From Ophiocordyceps camponoti-saundersi (nom. inval.) (lineage: Eukaryota; Ascomycota; Sordariomycetes; Hypocreales; Ophiocordycipitaceae), in assembly GCA_003339415.1 (NCBI GenBank), contig PDHQ01000517.1, positions 1-17,960 of the forward strand: DNA of 17,960 nucleotides. Reading direction: 5' to 3'. The position numbers and the translations under genes are program-made. Position 1 is the stretch's first letter. Each line of letters opens with the position of its first letter. Below the pieces are notes generated by a model. The model worked only from the letters and a program-made list of their open reading frames with translations. It ran no database searches and was not told the origin of the DNA. Of the stretch, positions 10,268-17,960 are shown in pieces.

Positions 10268-12727
10268 TAAATACCTATTATCTCGGGTATATTGTCGTCG
10301 TCCTACACGGTATAGTTAATCTCCTTATCTTTTCGTACCTACGTCGACGAAATATAGGACTTAACTCCCGCTCCTCGGACTAAGATACGAATAAGACGCG
10401 TCTCTTTAGTCTGCCCGAAGCGCTATACGCGATAGTTAGCTTACTTCTCTCTAGTTATCTTCTACGAGACTAACCTATTAACTGCCTTTCTTATCCCCTA
10501 AGGGATAAACCTGTTAACTGCTTTTCTTATCCCCTAAGGGATAAACCCGTTAACTACTCTCCTTATCCCCTAAGGGATAAATACTTATCGTCTTAGGTAT
10601 ATCGTTATCGTCCTGCACGGTATAGTTAATCTCCTTATCTTTTCGCACTTATATCGACAAAATATAGGACTCGACTCCCGCTCCTCGGACTAAGATACGG
10701 ACAAGACGCGTCTTTTTAGTCTGCCCGAAGCGCTATACGCGATAGTTAGCTTATTTCTCTCTAGTTATCTTCTATAAGACTAACCCGTTAACTGCCTTTC
10801 TTATCCCCTAAGGGATAAACCTATTAGCTACTCTTCTTATCCCCTAGGGGATAAACTTATTAACTGCTCTCCTTATCCCTTAGGGGATAAACTTATTAAC
10901 TACTCTTCTTATCCCCTAAGGGATAAACCTGTTAACTGCTCTCCTTATCCCTTAGGGGATAAATACCTATTATCTTAGGTATATCGTTATCGTCCTATAC
11001 GGCATAGTTAATCTCCTTATCCTTTCGTACTTACGTCGACGAAATATAGGACTTAACTCCCGCTCCTCGGACTAAGATACGGACAAAACGCGTCTCTTTA
11101 GTCTGCCTAAAGCGCTATACGCGATAGTTAGCTTACTTCTCTCTAGTTATCTTTTATAGGACTAACCCGTTAACTACTCTTCTTATCCCTTAGGGGATAA
11201 ACTTATTAACTGCTCTCCTTATCCCTTAGGGGATAAATACCTATTATCTTAGGTATATCGTCGTTATCCTATATAGTATAGTTAATCTCCTTACTTTTTC
11301 GTACTTATATTAACGAAATATAGGACTTAACTCCCGCTCCTTAAACTAAGATATAGATAAGACGTGTCTCTTTAATCTGCCCGAAGCGCTATACGCGATA
11401 GTTAGCTTACTTCTCTCTAGTTATCTTTTACGGGACTAACCCGTTAACTGCTCTTCTTATCCCCTAGGGGATAAACTTATTAACTGCTCTCCTTATCCCC
11501 TAGGGGATAAATACCTATCATCTCGGGTATATCGTTATCGTCCTATACGGTATAGTTAATCTCCTTATCCTTTCGCACCTACGTCGACGAAATATAAGAC
11601 TCGACTCCCGCTCCTCGGACTAAGATACGGATAAGACGCGTCTTTTTAGTCTCCCCGAAGCGCTATACGTAATAGTTAGCTTACTTCTCTCTAGTTATCT
11701 TCTATAGGACTAACCCGTTAACTGCCTTTCTTATCCCTTAAGGGATAAACTTATTAATTACTCTTCTTATCCCTTAGGGGATAAACTTATTAACTCCTTT
11801 TCTTATCCTCTAAGGGATAAACTTATTAACTGCTCTTTTTATCCCCTAAGGGATAAACTTATTAACTACTCTTTTTATCCCCTAAGGGATAAACCCGTTA
11901 ACTACTCTCCTTATCCTTTAGGCGATAAATACCTATTATCTCGGGTATATCGTCGTTATCTTATATAATATAGTTAATCTCCTTATCTTTTCGCACCTAT
12001 GTTAACGAAATATAAAACTTAACTTCCGCTCCTCGGACTAAGATACGGATAAAACGCGTCTCTTTAGTCTGCCCGAAGCGCTATACGCGATAGTTAGCTT
12101 ACTTCTCTCTAGTTATCTTCTACGGAACTAACCCGTTAACTACCTTTCTTATCCCTTAAGGGATAAACCTATTAACTACTCTTCTTATCCCCTAGAGGAT
12201 AAACTTATTAACTACTCTTCTTATCCCTTAGGGGATAAACTTATTAACTGCTCTTCTTATCCCTTAGGGGATAAACTTATTAACTACTCTTCTTATCCCC
12301 TAAGGGATAAACCTGTTAACTGCTCTCCTTATCCCCTAGGGGATAAATACCTATTATCTCGGGTATATTATCGTTATCCTGCACGGCATAGTTAATCTCC
12401 TTATCCTTTCGCACCTACGTTAATAAAATATAGGACTCGACTTCCGCTTCTCGGACTAAGATACGGATAAGATACGTCTCTTTCGTCTACCCGAAGCGCT
12501 ATACGCTGCCCTTCTTATCCCTAAAGGATAAACCCGTTAACTCCTTTTCTTATCCCCTAAGGGATAAATACTTATCGTCTCCGGTATATAGTTATCGTCC
12601 TATACGGTATAGTTAATCTCCTTATCCTTTCGTACTTACGTTAACGAAATATAAGACTTAACTTCCGCTCCTTAGACTAAGATATGGATAAGACGTATCT
12701 CTTTAGTCTGCCTAAAGCGCTATACGC
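10268..12727 (+). repeat. Higher-order repeat: eight 205-bp modules in the 36-bp ladder
   Basis: Modules run at about 10268-10474, 10578-10784, 10959-11166, 11233-11440, 11508-11714, 11925-12132, 12343-12506 (truncated) and 12564-12727 (truncated). Each begins as the tail of a 36-bp unit (GGATAAATAC instead of GGATAAACC), carries a CTCCTTATC-to-CTAGTTATCTT segment including CCCGAAGCGCTATACGCGAT, and returns to the ladder at GACTAACCCGTTAAC. Between modules lie about 2 to 6 units of the 36-bp repeat, almost all with GATAAAC and CTTATCCC arms, so they are more RIPed than the core array. Copies differ at RIP-type sites: the ancestral CTGCACGGCATAG is kept at about 12379, but reads CTATACGGCATAG near 11003 and CTATATAGTATAG near 11270. 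Confidence 0.95.
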
Positions 12728-12890
12728 TTCTCTTTCGTCTATCCGAAATGCTATACGCGTCTCTTTCGTCTATCCGAAACGCTGCACGCGTCTCTTTCGT
12801 TTGCCCGAAATACTATACGCGTCTTTTTCGTCTTTCCGAAACGCTATACGCGTCTCTTTCCTCTGCCCGAAACGCTATACGCTATAGCTA
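12728..12890 (+). repeat. 31-bp tandem repeat derived from the 205-bp module
   Basis: Five copies of a 31-bp unit (GCGTCTCTTTCGTCT, two or three variable bases, then CCGAAACGCTATAC) occur with CCGAAA landmarks at 12743, 12774, 12805, 12836 and 12867, exactly 31 bp apart. The unit equals the RYGTCTCTTTAGTCTGCCCGAAGCGCTATAC end of the 205-bp module, so it arose by local amplification of that piece after the last truncated module. Two short open frames cross it, but only because the unit lacks stops. They have no protein features. Confidence 0.95.
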
Positions 12891-12894
12891 CGAT

Positions 12895-13520
12895 ATTTCG
12901 CTTACTTCTCCTTCGTTATTTTCCACTACGGGTCTATAATAATAATACGATTCGCTAACGTAAGGTTTAAACCTTCTCCGCCGGTTCTTATCGTAGAGAC
13001 CTACTATAGGAGGCATAATAAGTATAGTAATAGATAATATATTCTTTAGAGATAGCCTTATATAAGTAAGTAGGTAAGCTAGGATATATATTTTATATAT
13101 ACGTTATATGTTTATAGTTACGTGGCCTACGGCTATACTTACAATTTGCTAACTAATTAGCTACTAGGGATATCTAAATATCTCTTTCTTTTACGTACGT
13201 ACGCACTAGTTCCTCCTTAGTTTCGTCTTTAGTAAAGTCGCTAATCGCCTCGTTCGTCTAAGTTTATATTATTACGCGTAAATAATAGTAGAAAAATACG
13301 TTCGCCTTCTATAATATATATCCTAGCACCTAAGGGATCGAGTTAATAAATTCGGCAAATATTACTTATAAGATATTCGCCTTTAATAAGCGAGCTAATC
13401 GCTCGGCTATTTACGGCATAACCTTAGGATAACCCCGGTAGAAGTTATAACCCCGCTCGATCCTTTCCTCGGCTAGAGTCGTGCTCGCCCGAGCTCCGGT
13501 TAAGCAAGATAGGGGAAATA
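12895..13520 (-). pseudogene. RIP-degraded coding relic on the minus strand
   Basis: On the minus strand, in register with 13497 and reading downwards, about 110 residues look like a helical, charged protein between about 13518 and 13190: GARASTTLAEERIERG, then AERLARLLKANIL, then EAISDFTKDETKEELVRTYV. Seven or eight TAG/TAA interruptions occur, all explainable as RIP of Gln, Arg-free Trp or similar codons, and no TGA. Below 13150 the frame continues more weakly to about 12900, next to the 31-bp repeat. No start codon is visible, and a TA-rich run lies upstream (13520-13540). I do not recognise the family. The alternating acidic and hydrophobic pattern makes a chance frame unlikely but not excluded. 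Confidence 0.4.
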
Positions 13521-14100
13521 TATATATAAGTAAGTTTATTATAAAAGGACTCGGCACCCGTCTTAGGGCCGTCTATAGGTAGCGACTATAAGCTACCTCT
13601 TACTAAGGTTATAATCTTAAACGGATTCTAACGGAATCGGAATATTATATCGAATAAAAAATAAACCGAGTAATTAATTTATATATCTAAGAGTTAGAAC
13701 GTAGGTAAGTATATTATATATATATTTATATAAACTATAAATATAAAAAGCTTAACCTCCGACCCTTAGGCTCGGAAGCCTTCCTTATATATATAATATA
13801 TATATATATATAAAAATAGCGGTCCTTAGAGAAAGGCTCTTAAGAATAAAGATACTAGCTTCTAAGCTAGCGATATGCTAAGTAGGAGTATTCTATCGTT
13901 ACTAGGGAATCTAAACGAATATATATATCTTCGTATTAGAGTTTTCCTTCTGCGTTTAATAACCCCCTTAATTATATCCTACTTACTTATAGTTATGTAA
14001 ATTAGAGTTAGTTCTTCCTTTCTAATACTACCCTCGTAGCTACGGGGCTAGGGACTAACTAAAACGGTAATAGAGTATTCTTATAAAAGTAACTTATTAT
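13521..14100. other. AT-rich stretch with TA runs and small hairpins
   Basis: TATA runs occur at about 13708-13730 and 13785-13815. Between them is a short stem TCCGA/TCGGA (about 13758-13778). CTAGCTT-CT-AAGCTAG at 13855-13870 is a perfect 7-bp stem. Everything is CA/TG-poor. No frame or repeat relationship was found that would support a gene. Confidence 0.4.
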
Positions 14101-14260
14101 AAGGTTAATAGCAGTACTAATAAAGGTATTAAAATTCCTAATACTTATAACTATAATAATAATTCTGCTAGGTCTATTTTATAAGGCTATGCCCTAAGAA
14201 GTAGGGTCGGTAGCGCTAACTAACTAAGAGGGAGGTCTATAGGGTAGGCCCCCATAACAT
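14100..14260 (+). repeat. Direct repeat, copy 1 of a 707-bp-spaced pair
   Basis: About 150 bp resemble 14805-14957. Shared words are AATTCTGCTAGGT, AGCGCTAACTAACTAAGAGG and, just after it, a CTATAGGGTAGGCC end. The landmark AATTCTGCTAGG occurs at about 14160 and 14867. Most differences are CA/TG/CG-to-TA type: this copy has GGGTCGGTAGCG where the other has GGGCCGGCAGCG, so it is the more mutated of the two. Confidence 0.8.
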
Positions 14261-14740
14261 AACTTAAGATCTTCGCTATAGTATTTGCTAATATACGTAC
14301 CGTAACTACCTAGAACTTAGACAATATCTACGTGTAATAGGAACTAAGGAAGTATAGTTATCCCCTGCTTAAAACCGGCGTAACTTCGGATAGATAACCT
14401 ATAATAAATAAGCTCTCTAACGTAACGAATCGGGCCTGCAAGCTAGCCGACCTTATTAAGTGAGAGGTCTTCCCCTAAGCCTTGTAGTTTTTCCTCTCTA
14501 ATAAATAGTCTATATATATATATATGCCTAGATACTTATATAGGCTACTAGTATAATATAGTATATCTTATATATACTGCTCGTAAGATTAACTATATAT
14601 ATTAGCCCGCTCTTCTTATACTTAGCAGTTTATTTCTCTTTTAGTCTAAGCCTCTAAGGTACTAACTACTAATCGATAAATTTCTCTCCGGGTATTCCTC
14701 GAGCTAGTTAAGTAAAAATTACAGTTATAGCGGCCGTTAT
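14261..14740. other. Spacer between the two direct repeats, nothing recognised
   Basis: CA/TG-poor sequence with a TA run at 14511-14524. If the flanking direct repeats were terminal repeats this would be the interior of a very short element, but no primer-binding site or polypurine tract was seen. Confidence 0.35.
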
Positions 14741-14804
14741 TTTCGTGCTCGGCACTAGAGGAAATCTAGGATACTTGGCGCTTAGTACTAAAAAAGCTAT
14801 TCCT

Positions 14805-14957
14805 ATATCTTATATAGCGAAAGGCAGCCTCGATAAATATAGTAATATTCCTAATATAATAACTATAATTCTGCTAGGTTTATATAGCAAGGCTAGGGCC
14901 CTAGGAAGTAGGGCCGGCAGCGCTAACTAACTAAGAGGGAGGCCTATAGGGTAGGCC
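14805..14957 (+). repeat. Direct repeat, copy 2 of a 707-bp-spaced pair
   Basis: This is the less mutated copy, with GGGCCCTAGGAAGTAGGGCC, CCGGCAGCGCTAACTAACTA and GGCCTATAGGGTAGGCC in order; the last two have partly self-complementary ends. A chance open frame (14745-14930) crosses it. It lacks protein-like composition and its counterpart in the other copy is closed. Confidence 0.8.
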
Positions 14958-15430
14958 GTATAATACTAGATACTTCCGCGCTATAATAACGCCTTTGCTA
15001 TCCTTCCCTATTTCCCCGAACAGCTTATCGGCAGTTGCCTTAAAGTAAATAGAATCTAGCGTTTTCACTATAGTCGTACTATCGACTACCTTACTATATT
15101 CTTTAACGCTACTAGTTATAGGCCCGAACTACTAGTTATTCTTGCCTTCGTTAATATATCTTCTTAAAAGTTCTGCTATAGTTCGATATAAGGTAGCCGA
15201 TAAACTAAATATACGGGAACAGCTCTAAGGACGATTTATTAGTATATCTCGTTTCTCTTAGCGTAATTAGCTAACTAAATAACGAACCTAAAGCCGAGTT
15301 TGCTAACGATCTCTTAGTTAATGCCCGTTATATTTACTCCGCAGCAGGCAATATTCTTTCTTAGCTATTAGAAAGATATCGATTAGTTACTATTGTCCTC
15401 GGCTAAGAAGTATTTTACTTACTTAGACTT
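14958..15430 (-). pseudogene. RIP-degraded coding relic on the minus strand
   Basis: Reading down from about 15430 in register with 15197, the minus strand gives a plausible protein of about 155 residues with only TAG/TAA interruptions. The strongest part (15190-14958) contains IAELLRRYINEGKNN, then FGPITSSVKEYSKVVDST, then KATADKLFGEIGKDSKG and ends at ARKYLVLYG against the direct repeat at 14805-14957. Further upstream it reads FLIAKKEYCLLRSKYNGH, but a second register also reads well from about 15500 to 15200, so a frameshift or the wrong choice of frame is possible there. The family is unknown to me. Together with the minus-strand relic at 12895-13520 it suggests that an element or gene cluster once ran leftward across this part. 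Confidence 0.45.
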
Positions 15431-15889
15431 AATATTATTAAGGAATCTCACGATACCTCGCAGCCTCGTACTACCCCTATAGCCTCGTCTTAATATATAT
15501 ACGGCTTGCCCGAGTTATAAGGACCCTTTATACGAGATCCTTTTTATCTTATAACTCCCTACTCTACCTTTTATATTCCTTATTTATTACTTTATACGTT
15601 CGAATAGGTATTTAGTCTTTAGATATCTACCCTCTTCGTACGTCGCGTACGAGAGGGCATCGCGATAATAAGTACACTCCTTTTCAGGATCCCTCGATAC
15701 TAGTATCGGATAGCCTATCTAATAGATATATCTTTAATCTCGTCGGTATAATCGCGCTTACTAGAGCGCTATCATTATAGAAGGTAACGAATAAGCATAA
15801 TAATTTTATACCTGTGATAATAAAGAAGCTAACTTAGCTGCCGAGCTATAGGGATAAAGAAGAAGAGGCCTCCTAGTTTCGCGGGAGTA
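15431..15889. other. AT-rich stretch with a strong hairpin
   Basis: Positions 15630-15657 form an almost perfect inverted repeat, CCCTCTTCGTACG-TCG-CGTACGAGAGGG: twelve paired bases with one bulged T. The palindrome CGATACTAGTATCG follows at 15695-15708. The rest is CA/TG-poor and gives no convincing frame. Confidence 0.5.
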
Positions 15890-16035
15890 ACGGGCACTCC
15901 TGCCCACACACACACATAGCCCTCGTAGAGAAGACTGTCTTAAGGAAGTATATAGGACTGTTCGGTCCGTATAGGCCTGCAGGGACCTGCCGGGTCGTAC
16001 GGGCCGGTTAGGACTGCAGGGTCCAGAAAGGTCGT
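15890..16035. other. GC-richer island that escaped RIP
   Basis: This short block has intact CA and TG sites, including a CACACACACACA run (15905-15916), unlike everything around it. Its right part (15955-16023) contains three related pieces, each starting TAGGACTG or TAGGCCTG and followed by GGTCC, GGACC or GGGTCC, with CCTGCAGG-type palindromes. A 79-codon open frame on the minus strand (15806-16045) covers the block, but its composition follows the repeats and CA run and shows no domain, so it is not called as a gene. Confidence 0.6.
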
Positions 16036-16380
16036 TTAATCTCACCTACCTAATTTAACAGATCTAATTAATTAGTATTCGCTTAGCTAGAGGGGGCTAA
16101 AGGACCTAGGAAGGGTCAGATTTATACTTATAAGAAGGGGTCGATTTCCCACCCTTAGCAAGAAGACCTAAGGCAGCCGTGAGCCCTTCTATATAAAGTT
16201 AGTCGCCGTAAGCGCATTCGGACCTAGCAAGGTAGGGCTACCTGCTATAGATTCCTTCCTCCCTTAGCCCCTTTAATTCTATATCTTTTAAATTTCTAGG
16301 AATTATACGGAATTACCCCTTTATCCCTTTTTCCCTTTTTCTTCTTCTTTTTCCTTTCTTCGGGAGTGTCCTTTTAACCC
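16036..16380 (+). promoter_or_regulatory. TATA box plus pyrimidine tract, promoter-like
   Basis: TATATAAAG-like ATATAAAG at 16191-16198 is followed by C/T-rich runs at about 16243-16268 and 16309-16365 (CCCTTTTTCTTCTTC type). The layout repeats that of 195-320 and 4579-4625. Between 16036 and 16190 the sequence is mixed, purine-rich in places, and retains a few CA/TG sites. Promoter activity is inferred only from layout. Confidence 0.3.
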
Positions 16381-16807
16381 CGCTAAACTAGCTTAGTCAC
16401 GTGAGTGCCTGCCAGGTTTATCCTTAACAGTAGGCTTCGTCTATAATTACTCTTTAGCCCGACCACTTCTGCAGTAAGAGAAATCCTAAATTATTCTATA
16501 GCTCCTTCTCGAAAGATCTATAGTTATACTAGGAAGCTTATTTATAAACTTATTACTCGGATAGCTCTAAAGTAACTCCTTAAATCTTATAATATTATTA
16601 TAAGTTCTTATTATTAGATTCTATCTATAAAATATCTTTATAAAATACACTATAACCTAATTTTCTACTATAAGCTATTAGGCGTATAGTCTTACTTATT
16701 ATAGCGTTTAACCTTATAGGAAATTTACTTAAGTAATACTTCTATATCTCTAAGATCTAGCTAAATACTACGCCGGCATTTAGTACTAATATTAAGGTTA
16801 TAGAAAC
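16381..16807. other. AT-rich stretch, nothing recognised
   Basis: After a short less-mutated segment (16381-16480, including CACGTGAGTGCCTGCCAGG) the sequence becomes CA/TG-depleted. A plus-strand frame can be read across 16490-16800 with RIP-type stops, but it has no distinctive features and is not called. Confidence 0.4.
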
Positions 16808-17197
16808 CTATTAACTGCTCCTCTTATAAACTATAGGATAAGCTAGGTAACTGCCCTTCTTCTCCCCTAAGATTAAACTCGCTAACTACTTTTCTTTCTC
16901 CTAGGCATAAACTCGTTCTCGTTTACTACTCTTCTTATCCCTAAAGGGACAAACTTATTCACTCTATTCTTATTCCCTAAGAGATAAACCCTTTTACTTA
17001 TAAACCTGTTCACTCCTCTTCCTATCCCCTATCGGATAAACCTATTTACTTATAAACCTACCTACTCCTCTTCTTATTCCCTAAGCTATAAACCTATTTA
17101 CTACTATTCTTATTCCCTAAGAGATAAACTCCCTAACTACTCTTATCCTCTCCGGGATAAACCCGTTTATTATACTCCTTATCCCCTAGGGGTTAGG
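16808..17197 (+). repeat. Worn 36-bp minisatellite, 3' outlier (about 9-10 units)
   Basis: Degenerate units in the same orientation as the main array keep CTTATTCCCTAAGAGATAAAC-like cores and ACTACTCTTCTTAT linkers, with unit lengths from about 34 to 52 bp because of extra ACTTATAAACC pieces (near 16996 and 17047). The last unit retains CTTATCCCCTAGGGG at about 17179-17193. Nearly all units have lost CA/TG. Like 1-148, this looks like an old part of the same satellite family. Confidence 0.85.
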
Positions 17198-17503
17198 TTA
17201 AAAGCGATACCTATATAAACCCCCCCCCCCCTAACTCTCTATCCTTATAGCGAAAGTAGAATTAGCCCTTAGCCTTTCGGGCCGTTTTATTATTAGCCTC
17301 CGCCTTAGCTTTCGTTTTAAGCCTTAACTTCGCTACTATAATCGCCTCCTTTTAGAAGGAATAAACCTCTCTATTTAAATTAGATCTTCTATTAACTAAT
17401 AAAATATCTTAAGGTAAGTATCTTAGCGAGATCGGAGCTAACGAACTAGTTATTAGTATAGTACTTTGGCGGGGGAAGAAGGATACCCTAAGCAAGCGTA
17501 GTA
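17198..17503. other. Mixed stretch with a poly-C run
   Basis: A 12-base C run at 17220-17231 is followed by CTAACTC. The C/T-rich sequence to about 17360 has no open frame. No gene was found. Confidence 0.4.
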
Positions 17504-17620
17504 GATACCTAAGGGGCGTAACTTCTTACGTAACTAAAGTTTTTAACTAATATAAGGGGGGATCTCTAGCTATAGGGGGAAGAGCCGTATAGTAATTCTT
17601 TATAAGGAAAATAATAAGGA
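17504..17620 (+). repeat. Dispersed repeat, copy 2
   Basis: Homologous to 4111-4230 in the same orientation, sharing the 18-mer TTTTTAACTAATATAAGG and flanking blocks. Sequence to the left (17400-17503) and right (17620-17700) is only weakly similar, so this is a fragment or a strongly diverged member. Confidence 0.7.
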
Positions 17621-17960
17621 GTCGGTTCTCTATATAAAGATAAGAGAAAGAAGTAATATAAAGGTAAAAACTATTTAATTAGATACTAAAGACTTCGAAA
17701 AGGGTATTTAAATTAGCAATTTATAGTATAAAAGTGTAAAGTTTAAAATAAAGTTATAATTCCGTTTAGTAGAGTTTTTGCTATAAGTCCTCTCTAAGAC
17801 TTAACTTACGATATACGACTTTTATTATAGCTCTAAAGATAAGGTTAAGGGCTAATTACTTGCTTAATTCGTCCTCTTTCGAGGGAAACTAATCTATACT
17901 ATATACCTAGTAATAGCCCCTATCTTAGCTTAACCACCCTCGTATATTAACCCTCGGCAG
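17621..17960. other. AT-rich RIPed end of window, nothing recognised
   Basis: CA/TG-poor, A-rich to about 17760 and mixed thereafter. No frame, hairpin or repeat copy could be supported. It may continue the element fragment that includes 17504-17620 beyond the window. Confidence 0.4.

Noticed and set aside
7401..12560. CRISPR array
   Set aside because: The 36-bp repeats are directly tandem, with no unique spacers. The intervening sequences are repeats themselves, and the context is fungal.
12684..12939. Two overlapping short open frames with RLF/YASLSS-type repeats
   Set aside because: Both are translations of the 31-bp tandem repeat in different registers, with no start context or domain.
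14745..14930. 61-codon open frame
   Set aside because: It crosses the direct repeat at 14805-14957. The homologous copy at 14100-14260 is not open and the composition is not protein-like.
15806..16045. 79-codon minus-strand open frame
   Set aside because: It lies over the CA run and GC-rich palindromic pieces, is rich in Arg/Ser/Leu as a by-product, and has no recognisable feature.
16096..16162. Possible degenerate tRNA (GCTAAAG ... GGTCGATTTCC ... CCCTTAGC)
   Set aside because: The end pairing has a mismatch, the length of about 64 is too short, and no proper D arm or anticodon stem can be drawn.
17185..17236. Telomere remnant (GGTTAGG and C-run followed by CTAAC)
   Set aside because: There are only isolated hexamer-like words and a homopolymer, with no tandem CCCTAA or TTAGGG repeats.

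Overview
The window is non-coding, repeat-rich DNA that most likely comes from the nuclear genome of a filamentous ascomycete (Pezizomycotina). The main clue is base context. CpA and TpG are almost absent over most of the window, TpA is greatly over-represented, and CpG is common. In 2041-2340, for example, I count only 3 CA/TG dinucleotides on the plus strand, where the base composition would give roughly 30. This CpA-to-TpA bias with spared CpG is the mark of repeat-induced point mutation (RIP), not of CpG methylation decay. No intact protein gene, rRNA or convincing tRNA is visible. The only open frames of any length lie inside short repeats whose period happens to be divisible by three, or are chance frames.

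Layout. Positions 1-150 hold about four worn copies of a 36-bp minisatellite. A TATA plus pyrimidine-tract segment follows, then a long RIP-degraded stretch (about 500-4320) whose first part (about 520-1140) still reads as a protein. A second TATA/pyrimidine segment (4579-4625) precedes another degraded coding relic (4743-5060) and a long unresolved AT-rich stretch to 6760. Four decayed copies of a roughly 120-bp repeat (6762-7245) and a short segment that escaped RIP lead into the main feature.

The main feature is a hierarchical satellite of about 5.5 kb (7401-12890). It starts with about 74 copies of a 36-bp unit built around an 18-bp palindrome. It continues as eight copies of a roughly 205-bp module set into the 36-bp ladder, and ends in a 31-bp tandem repeat derived from part of that module. 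The core of the 36-bp array has kept many CA/TG sites, while its 3' half and the flanks have lost most of theirs.

Downstream, 12900-15430 carries degraded frames that read best on the minus strand, together with a 707-bp-spaced direct repeat. A small GC-richer island that escaped RIP lies at 15890-16030, and a third TATA/pyrimidine segment at 16190-16365. More worn 36-bp copies (16808-17197) are in the same orientation as the main array, and AT-rich sequence follows with a fragment also present at 4111-4230. The whole reads as a heterochromatic block of RIP-inactivated repeats in which one palindromic satellite family has been repeatedly amplified. No gene is placed to act with another, and functional statements about the relics are inference only.
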